A stretch of 32,656 nucleotides of DNA from JBDTVS01 sp040007095. GTDB taxonomy: Bacteria > Acidobacteriota > Vicinamibacteria > Vicinamibacterales > CAVVIG01. The DNA lies in contig JBDTVS010000165.1 of the NCBI GenBank assembly GCA_040007095.1, positions 1-32,656 on the forward strand, written 5' to 3'. Position numbers and translations under genes: made by a program. Numbering within the stretch: position 1 is the first letter of the stretch; every line of letters begins with the position of its first letter. The notes beneath the pieces are model-generated. The model did not search any database, was not told the DNA's origin, and was given only the letters and a program-made list of their open reading frames with translations. Below are positions 16,373 through 23,236 of the stretch, in pieces.

Positions 16373-17707
16373 ATGTTCGTGACCAAGCTCTCGCTCCCCA
16401 GGCGGACGTTCCTGCGCGGGATCGGCGCGACGTTGAGTCTGCCGCTTCTCGACGCCATGGTTCCGGCGCTCACCGCGATGAGCGCGACGGCGGCCGCGCC
16501 CATACGACGCATCGGCTTCATCTACCACCCGATGGGGACGATCTACGATCAGTGGACCCCGGCGGCGGAAGGCGCCAACTTCACCATGCCCCGGATCCTG
16601 GCGCCGCTCGAGCCAGTGCGCGACCAGATGCTCGTCGTCACCGGGTTGTGTCACAACGAGGGCGCGTCCAAGGGCGACGGCAGCTTCCCGCATCCGCGGG
16701 CGGGCGCAGTCTGGTTGAGCGGCGTTCACGCCACTGCCGTGACCACCGTGGGCGCCGAGGTTCGTCTGGGTGTCACCGCCGACCAGCTTGCCGCCAGGGC
16801 TTTGGGGAAGGAGACCCTCCTCCCGTCGTTGGAGTTTGCGCTCGAACAGCCGAGCGCGTTCGGGTGCGAGGGGGGAACGTGCCTGTTCTCCAGCACCCTG
16901 TCCTGGAAGAACGAGAAGACTCCCGTTCCCATGGAGTCTCACCCCCGCATCGTCTTCGAGCGCCTGTTCGGACAAGGAGGCAGCGTCGACGAGCGGCGCC
17001 GTGATCGGCATTGGGATGCGAGCATCCTGGACTCGATCGCCGAGGATGCCTCCCGGCTTCGGAAGCGCCTCGGCGCCAACGATCGCAACAGACTGAACGA
17101 GTACTTCGACTCGGTGCGGGAGGTCGAGCAGCGGATCGGCCGCACCGAGCAGCGCGATGCGACGGTGGTCGAACTGCCGGAGCGTCCCACCGGCGTGCCG
17201 TCGGAATGGGAGGATCACGCGAAGCTGATGTTCGATCTGCAGGTGCTCGCGTTCCAGACCGACATGACGCGGGTGTTCTCCATGATGATGGGCCGCGAGC
17301 TCAGCGGCCGCGTCTTCAAGAACCTCGGGCAATCCGAGCAGCACCACATCATCACGCACCACCGCCACGACAAGAAGTTGATCGAGCAGAAAGCCCAGAT
17401 CGACGTCTACCATATGCAGGTGCTGAAGCACCTGCTGGACAAGATGCAGGCGACTCCCGATGGCGACGGATCGCTGCTGGACCACTCGATGATCGTCTAC
17501 GGATCGGCGATGGGCGACGGCAACCAGCACGCCTTCCACGACATCCCGACGCTGGTGTTCGGCAAGGGCGCCGGGAAGCTTCGATCGGGCCGCCACGTCA
17601 AGCATCAGGACGTCCCGATGACCAACCTGCTCGTCTCGTTGTTGGAGAAGGTGGGCGTCCCGATCGACACGCTCGGCGACAGCACGGGCTCGCTCGACCT
17701 CGGTTGA
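16373..17707 (+). CDS. DUF1552 protein, Tat-exported, module 1
   Basis: A 444-residue protein with a twin-arginine signal (LPRRTFLRGIGATLSLPLLDAM, RR at 10-11), so it is folded in the cytoplasm and exported. The body follows the DUF1552 pattern: 'RRIGFIYHPMGT', 'PRILAPLEPVRDQMLVVTGL', 'LPSLEFALEQ' and 'DGDGSLLDHSMIVYGSAMGDGN-H'. The family's signature HxxSHH appears here as HIITHH (325-330), with Thr in place of Ser. DUF1552 proteins are related in outline to alkaline-phosphatase-like hydrolases, but no activity is proven. They almost always sit beside a DUF1592 gene, as here. The start is supported by AGGGAG about 9 nt upstream; the longer frame from 16004 overlaps the previous gene and is not believable. 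Confidence 0.88.
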   Translation: MFVTKLSLPRRTFLRGIGATLSLPLLDAMVPALTAMSATAAAPIRRIGFIYHPMGTIYDQWTPAAEGANFTMPRILAPLEPVRDQMLVVTGLCHNEGASKGDGSFPHPRAGAVWLSGVHATAVTTVGAEVRLGVTADQLAARALGKETLLPSLEFALEQPSAFGCEGGTCLFSSTLSWKNEKTPVPMESHPRIVFERLFGQGGSVDERRRDRHWDASILDSIAEDASRLRKRLGANDRNRLNEYFDSVREVEQRIGRTEQRDATVVELPERPTGVPSEWEDHAKLMFDLQVLAFQTDMTRVFSMMMGRELSGRVFKNLGQSEQHHIITHHRHDKKLIEQKAQIDVYHMQVLKHLLDKMQATPDGDGSLLDHSMIVYGSAMGDGNQHAFHDIPTLVFGKGAGKLRSGRHVKHQDVPMTNLLVSLLEKVGVPIDTLGDSTGSLDLG

Positions 17708-17774
17708 TCGGCAGAGCCGCTAGATCACAATGCGCCGATCCTTTGGTTAGCCGATGTGCACATGGGTAGCTGGT

Positions 17775-18614
17775 ATGCACACAATCATCATCCGGTCGGC
17801 ATTCCTCGCCATCGTCGTGAGCGTCGCGCTCGGTTGGTCGTCACCAGTCTCTGCCCAGTGGTTGAGATACCCCACCGCGGGCGTTCCGAAGACCGCCGAT
17901 GGAAAGCCCAACCTGTCGGCGCCGACGCCGCGGACTCCTGACGGCAAGCCGGACTTCTCGGGCATTTGGCTCACGGACAATGCGCTCTGCGGCGCGGCGC
18001 AGGACCCCGATTCGCTGACCTGTGGCTCAGAGTTGCCGATGGGCAGAGAAGGCATCAACTTTGGCGCAGGCCTGCCCGGCGGTTTGCCCTACCAGCCGTG
18101 GCTGGCGGCGATCGTGAAAACACGAACCGCTAACAACGCCAAGGATGATCCGCACGTTGCCTGTCTTCCGGACACGTTCCTGCGCGCTTACAGCCTGCCC
18201 CACCTGCTCAAGTTCGTGCAGGTGCCTGGCCTGCTGGTGATGCTGGACGAAATGAACGCCGGCTACCGCCAGGTATTCACCGACGGCAGGCCATTCCCGG
18301 AAGATCCCGTTCCGTCGTGGCAGGGTTACTCCTCCGCCAAGTGGGAGGGCGATACCCTCGTCGTCAACTCGATCGGGTTTCGTGACGATCTGTGGATCGA
18401 CTGGAATGGCAGCGTGATCGGGTCGACCGCCAAAGTGCAGGAGCGGATTCGGCGAACCGACTACGGGCACCTCGAGGTCGGGGTCACGGTCGAAGACCTG
18501 AAAGCGTACACCAAGCCCTGGACAGTCACGTTAAGACAGCGGCTTGCCCTCAATACCGAGCTCGTGGATGAGATCTGCATCGAGAACGAGAAATCGTTAC
18601 AGCGCATGAAGTGA
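17775..18614 (+). CDS. Secreted protein of unknown function with tandem T-DGKP motifs
   Basis: A 279-residue protein with a clear Sec signal peptide (IIIRSAFLAIVVSVALGWSSPVSA, cut before QWLRYP). Just after the cleavage site come two copies of a T-[AP]-DGKP-[ND]-x-S motif (KTADGKPNLS and RTPDGKPDFSGIW). I recall this N-terminal pattern from many uncharacterised acidobacterial secreted proteins. Two nearby Cys (in ALCGAAQ and LTCGSE) and a later one in HVACLP could form disulfides. No catalytic motif is recognisable, and no function should be assumed. It starts 67 nt after the DUF1552 stop on the same strand, so it probably belongs to module 1. An alternative start at 17754 adds seven residues but lacks support. 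Confidence 0.75.
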   Translation: MHTIIIRSAFLAIVVSVALGWSSPVSAQWLRYPTAGVPKTADGKPNLSAPTPRTPDGKPDFSGIWLTDNALCGAAQDPDSLTCGSELPMGREGINFGAGLPGGLPYQPWLAAIVKTRTANNAKDDPHVACLPDTFLRAYSLPHLLKFVQVPGLLVMLDEMNAGYRQVFTDGRPFPEDPVPSWQGYSSAKWEGDTLVVNSIGFRDDLWIDWNGSVIGSTAKVQERIRRTDYGHLEVGVTVEDLKAYTKPWTVTLRQRLALNTELVDEICIENEKSLQRMK

Positions 18615-18746
18615 GGCCGGCCTGAAAGTCAGCGCCTGCCGCGTTCGTCGATCCACTCGTACGGGCGGCGCTCCCACAGATGTCGGCGCCAAGGACGCTG
18701 CATCGACAGGAACGCCGCGTCACACAGTCCACTTCGGGGGAACACG

Positions 18747-20279
18747 ATGAACGACAACGTGACGAAACGCGATCGCCGAGGCTTTCTCCGAGACTCCGCA
18801 CGAGTCACTGGCGGGCTTCTCGGAATGTCCGCCTTGCCGTCGGCGCCGGCCTTGGCCCTGGCTCCGCAGGGACGGGGTGGCCGGCCGGCCGGCACCGCCG
18901 CCTCCGCTACCAAGCCACTGAGCAGACAGTTTGCCCAGTGGGTGGTTGGATTGCGTTACGAAGATCTGCCCGCGCCGGTGATCGATCGTGCCAAGGGACT
19001 CACCCTCCAGAACCTGGCATCGGCACTGCTCGGGTCTCAGTTGCCGGCAGGTCAGCAAGCCGCGCAGTTCGTCACCGACGAAGACGCCGGCGTGCGAAAC
19101 GGCGCCACCGTCATGGTCAGCGGAGCCAAAGTGACCAAGGGCGGCGCTGCCTACGCCAACTCCGAGATGATGTTGGCGGGTGGGAAGTGGGACACCTTTC
19201 GCATGCTCACCCACCCCGGCACCGCCATCATCCCGAGCGCCCTGATCGCCGCGGAAACCGAGGGCGCCTCGGGAAGGGACTTCATGACCGGTGTCGTGGC
19301 CGGGTACGAGGTCATGGAGCGGATGGCCGCGGACTGGATTCCGACGGTCATGGCGCGCGGCTTTCATGCGAGTCCCGTGTTCAGCATCTTCGGCGCGGCG
19401 ATCGCTGCCGCGAAAATCATGCACTTCACCGAGGACCAGGTACACGCGGTGATCTCGCTCTGCACGAATCTCGCGGGGAGCAACCTCGAAAGCCGTGCGT
19501 TGCGCGAGGGTGCGGCCGTGCGCAACGCGATGCTGGCGGTCGCGCTCGCGAAACAAGGAAGAGTTGCCGGCGGCGAAGCCGTGCTCGAAGGTCCGGCCGG
19601 CTTCTATCATGCTTACGCCGGCAATAACACCGGTGAGCTCACCTACAGCTTCGTCGGCGACACGCACACCAGCCTGGACAAGCTGACCGTGGGCCTCGGT
19701 CAAACCTGGATGTTCCTGGAGACGCTCTACCGCATCTACTCCGTCCCCGGCTACAACATCGCGCACGTCGACGTCACGGCGAAGCTGTGCGAGGAGCACG
19801 ACATCAAGTACCAGGACGTCGATCGCGTCGAGGCGGTCGTGAACTGGCTCGAGACGCAATATCCAAGTCCCGCCTTTGCGACGCAGCGGGAAGATTCGGT
19901 CGCGGAGCCAAGACGCGGCAGCACGCGGTTCTACAGCGCCTACGGCGTCGTCAAACGCGGCTTCCCTCTGCTGACCGGCACGCCCGATCCGCCCGAGGTG
20001 CTCGAGCTCATGAAACGCGTGACGATCATTCCGTCCCACCAGATGACGCTGTTTGGTCCGCGCGTCACCATTTTCATGAAGGATGGCAGGAGTTACACGA
20101 AGCAGGCCACCGGACGCGAATTCATGTGGGACTTCGACGAGGAAGTCCGTCGAATTCGCGGCGTCATTCCCGGGCTGCCGATACCCGCGGCGCAGTTTGA
20201 ACAGATGATCGCGACCTGCCGGGACCTCGAACGACAGCCGAGGGCCGACGCGTTGGTCGCACTCACGGTGAAGCGATGA
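18747..20279 (+). CDS. MmgE/PrpD-family protein with Tat signal
   Basis: A 510-residue member of the MmgE/PrpD fold, which includes 2-methylcitrate dehydratase, cis-aconitate decarboxylase and iminodisuccinate epimerase. Recognisable blocks are THPGTAIIPSALIAAE (His156), GFHASPVFSIFGAA (His207), a Lys-bearing stretch at about 269, and EGPAGFYHAY. The N-terminus is a canonical twin-arginine signal (KRDRRGFLRDSARVTGG), followed by a hydrophobic Ala/Leu stretch. That implies export, unusual for a family that normally works in the cytoplasm. The start has GGGGGAA directly upstream. The stop overlaps the TonB-receptor ATG (ATGA), so the two genes are translationally coupled. It probably dehydrates, epimerises or decarboxylates a small carboxylic acid; the substrate is unknown. 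Confidence 0.88.
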   Translation: MNDNVTKRDRRGFLRDSARVTGGLLGMSALPSAPALALAPQGRGGRPAGTAASATKPLSRQFAQWVVGLRYEDLPAPVIDRAKGLTLQNLASALLGSQLPAGQQAAQFVTDEDAGVRNGATVMVSGAKVTKGGAAYANSEMMLAGGKWDTFRMLTHPGTAIIPSALIAAETEGASGRDFMTGVVAGYEVMERMAADWIPTVMARGFHASPVFSIFGAAIAAAKIMHFTEDQVHAVISLCTNLAGSNLESRALREGAAVRNAMLAVALAKQGRVAGGEAVLEGPAGFYHAYAGNNTGELTYSFVGDTHTSLDKLTVGLGQTWMFLETLYRIYSVPGYNIAHVDVTAKLCEEHDIKYQDVDRVEAVVNWLETQYPSPAFATQREDSVAEPRRGSTRFYSAYGVVKRGFPLLTGTPDPPEVLELMKRVTIIPSHQMTLFGPRVTIFMKDGRSYTKQATGREFMWDFDEEVRRIRGVIPGLPIPAAQFEQMIATCRDLERQPRADALVALTVKR

Positions 20280-23224
20280 CCTCAACCTCTTCGAACAGTC
20301 GGTGGCAATCGGTAGTGGTCGCCGTCGTGGCCGCACTGCTCTTCGCATCGCCCGGGCGCGTGCTGGCGCAGCAGGAAGCGGGCATTGTCGGCGCCGTCAC
20401 CGATCCGAGCGGAGCCACCCTTCCCGGTGTGACGGTGACCGCCACGAGTCCGGCGCTGCAACTGCCGTCGGTCACCGCGGTCACCGATGCGCGGGGCGAA
20501 TATCGGCTCACGCCACTGCCGATTGGTACGTTCGCGGTGGAATTCACGCTGTCGGGCTTTCAGTCGGTGCGGCGCGAAGGCATCATCCTGACGGCGTCGT
20601 TCGTGGCGAAGATCGACATGCAGCTGAAGTTGGGCGGAATCGCGGAGACGGTCACCGTCTCTGGCGCCTCGCCTGTCGTGGACGTGGTCTCGACCACCTC
20701 CGCGACGCGGCTGACCAGAGAGACGCTCGACACGATTCCAAGCAGCCGCAACGGCACGGTGGCCTTCATGGGTCAGGCGCCTGGCGTGCGTCCGCAGATC
20801 GATATCGGCGGCGACAGCATCACCAGCCCGCCGGCGTTCCATGCCTTCGGTCAGGACAACCAGCCCTGGCAGACGATCGATGGGGTCGTGGTCAGTGCCG
20901 CGAAGTCGGGCACGCAGGGCGGCATCTACTGGGACTACGGCAACGTCGAGGAGGCGAAGGTCGGTACGTTCGGGAACCCGGCCGAGGTACCCACTCGCGG
21001 AGTACTGATTAGCGGCATCCTCAAGTCGGGTGGGAATGATTTCCACGGCAGCGGGTTTTTTGCGTTTCAGAACCACGTATTCCAGGGCAACAACATCGAT
21101 GCCGGGCTCAACGCGCTGGGCATCTCCGCCCCCGGCCAGCTCGAGTATCGCACCGACGTGTCGGGAGATCTGGGCGGCCGCCTGATCCGCAACAAGCTGT
21201 GGTTCTACACCGGTGGACGGCGCCGGGCGCAGAAGCAGGACACGCTGCAGTGTTTCCAGCCCAACGGCGACCAGTGCTATTCCGACGACTTTCAATACTT
21301 CGACACCCAGAAAGTGTCCTGGCAGGTGAACAACGCGAACAAGATCCTTGGCTTTCACACCCATGCCAAGAAAGTCTCGATGGGGAGCGGAAGCCGGCTC
21401 ACGGCCTGGGAATCACGCAGCGGCCAGCAGTTGCCGTCGAATGTCGAGAAAGTCGAATGGCAGGCGGTGAAAGGCAACTCCATGATGATCAGCATCATGG
21501 GCGCCGACATGCATTGGTGGTCCACCTTCCGCGGCTATGGCTACGGCAAGATCCTGACGACCGACACCGTACTCGGGACCACCACCGGCATGGCGGCGGT
21601 CGACGGTGACGATCCCGACGACTACAACCACCAGGTTCGCGGCAGCCTCAGCTGGTTCAAGCCGGATCTGTTCCTCGGCAATCACGACATCAAGATTGGC
21701 TCGCAGTTCATGCGGCGCCGATCGGACCGGCCCCGCAGCTCGCGCAACCGCGGTCCACAGGATGCGGCCCATGACTTCAACGAGGGCGTGGTTCCCGACA
21801 GTTACGATTCGGGCAACTATCAGCTGCAGCTGCGCAGCGGCGTACCGTTCCGGCTGATCGTATTCAACTATCCGGCAACGCCTCTGGATCTCGAGAATTA
21901 CACCGACGCCTACGTGCAGGACTCCTGGCGGATGGGATCGCGGCTGACGCTGAACCTCGGCGTCCGCTATGCACACGACCTCGGCTTTGCGCCGCCGCAA
22001 TGCCGAACCGCAGCCGACCCACCCGGCGATATTGCAAATCCCGCGCAATGCTTCCCCTTGATCGAGGAGCCGATCTGGAACACCGTGGCGCCCCGCATCC
22101 ACGTCGCCTTCGATCCCCTGGGTGACGGCAAGACCGTCGTCAAGGGCGGGTGGGGTCGGTTCCCCATGATGCGCTACACGGACATGACGCAGATCGCGAA
22201 CTGGAATCAGTTCAACCAGACCACCTACGTCTGGCACGATCTGAACAACGACAAGCAATACCAGCCTGGGGAAGCGAACCTCGATCCGAACGGCGTGGAC
22301 TATCTGTCGACGACGCAAGGCGACGGCGCGTTCGCGTTGGGCGTGATCAACCCGAACGAGAAGACGCCGGGCACCAACGAATTCACTGCGTCAGTCGAAC
22401 GGGAGCTGATGCCGAACCTGGCCCTGCGGGTCAGTGGGATCTACTCGAAGACCTATAACCAGCATCGCCTGGCCAACACCAAACGACCCTACGACGCCTA
22501 CAACATCCCGATTCGCAGTGCCGATCCCGGGCCCGACGGCGTGCTTGGAACTGCGGACGATACGGGCAATTTCGTCACCTACTACGACTATGCGCCCGAG
22601 TTCGCCGGGGTCAGGAACCAGACACCAACGCTGATCAACGACGACAACGCCAGCCAGAGCTTCAAGAGCGGCGAATTCGCACTGAGTCGCCGGATGGCGA
22701 ACCGGTGGCAGGCGTATGCCTCGTTCTCGTTTACCAAGAAGCACATCCCGTTCATCGGCAACGCTGGCACGACAGGCGGGTTGACCTACTATCTGGCCAC
22801 CTACGATCCCAACGCCGAAATCAACAATGCCGACAATACGACGGAGTGGCTCGGACGGGCATCGGGCTCATACCTCTTTCCGCACGGCATCGTCTTCTCG
22901 GCGAATTACCTGCACCAGAGCGGCACTCCTCAGCGACGCACCTTCATCTTCTCCGGCGGCCGGCAGATTCCAACCATTACCCTGCCGACCGAGGAATTGG
23001 GCACGCAGTATCGCCTGCCGAACATCGCGCTCCTCGACATCAGCATGCAGAAATCATTCGAGGTGATCAGGGGGCAGAAGGCCACGCTGCGCGTGAATGT
23101 CTTCAACGCGCTCAACACCAATACGGTCACCGCACGGACGGTCACATCCGGTGCGAACTTCGGCACCGTGACCAACGTCCTGCTCCCGCGAATCGCCGAG
23201 TTGTCGGTGAATTACTCGTTCTAG
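20276..23224 (+). CDS. TonB-dependent receptor, Oar-like, module 2
   Basis: A 982-residue outer-membrane receptor. The signal peptide (VVVAVVAALLFASPGRVLA, cut before QQE) is followed by a carboxypeptidase-regulatory-like domain at about 36-115 (GAVTDPSGATLPGVTVTAT, then FAVEFTLSGFQSVRREGI). Plug and barrel regions end in AELSVNYSF, with the terminal Phe used for barrel assembly. Two acidic loops look like calcium-binding sites: DLNNDKQYQPGE (22238-22273, EF-hand-like) and DPGPDGVLGTADDTG (22523-22567, thrombospondin-3-like). The start overlaps the MmgE/PrpD stop by the ATGA arrangement, and the DUF1592 gene follows after 12 nt, so this is one operon. It resembles the module 1 receptor in overall plan. 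Confidence 0.92.
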   Translation: MTSTSSNSRWQSVVVAVVAALLFASPGRVLAQQEAGIVGAVTDPSGATLPGVTVTATSPALQLPSVTAVTDARGEYRLTPLPIGTFAVEFTLSGFQSVRREGIILTASFVAKIDMQLKLGGIAETVTVSGASPVVDVVSTTSATRLTRETLDTIPSSRNGTVAFMGQAPGVRPQIDIGGDSITSPPAFHAFGQDNQPWQTIDGVVVSAAKSGTQGGIYWDYGNVEEAKVGTFGNPAEVPTRGVLISGILKSGGNDFHGSGFFAFQNHVFQGNNIDAGLNALGISAPGQLEYRTDVSGDLGGRLIRNKLWFYTGGRRRAQKQDTLQCFQPNGDQCYSDDFQYFDTQKVSWQVNNANKILGFHTHAKKVSMGSGSRLTAWESRSGQQLPSNVEKVEWQAVKGNSMMISIMGADMHWWSTFRGYGYGKILTTDTVLGTTTGMAAVDGDDPDDYNHQVRGSLSWFKPDLFLGNHDIKIGSQFMRRRSDRPRSSRNRGPQDAAHDFNEGVVPDSYDSGNYQLQLRSGVPFRLIVFNYPATPLDLENYTDAYVQDSWRMGSRLTLNLGVRYAHDLGFAPPQCRTAADPPGDIANPAQCFPLIEEPIWNTVAPRIHVAFDPLGDGKTVVKGGWGRFPMMRYTDMTQIANWNQFNQTTYVWHDLNNDKQYQPGEANLDPNGVDYLSTTQGDGAFALGVINPNEKTPGTNEFTASVERELMPNLALRVSGIYSKTYNQHRLANTKRPYDAYNIPIRSADPGPDGVLGTADDTGNFVTYYDYAPEFAGVRNQTPTLINDDNASQSFKSGEFALSRRMANRWQAYASFSFTKKHIPFIGNAGTTGGLTYYLATYDPNAEINNADNTTEWLGRASGSYLFPHGIVFSANYLHQSGTPQRRTFIFSGGRQIPTITLPTEELGTQYRLPNIALLDISMQKSFEVIRGQKATLRVNVFNALNTNTVTARTVTSGANFGTVTNVLLPRIAELSVNYSF

Positions 23225-23236
23225 TCGGAAGGTGAC

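Noticed and set aside
16340..17605. Minus-strand open frame (421 codons) opposite the module 1 DUF1552 gene
   Set aside because: The sense strand has clear Tat and family motifs; the antisense product is Arg/His/Leu-rich without features.
18615..18746. Possible remnant gene on the minus strand between modules 1 and 2
   Set aside because: The short Arg/Trp-rich translation is suggestive, but it matches no family I know and has no start signal.
18720..20348. Minus-strand open frame (542 codons) opposite the MmgE/PrpD gene
   Set aside because: The sense strand has a strong ribosome site and family motifs; the antisense frame runs across a gene junction and shows no domain.
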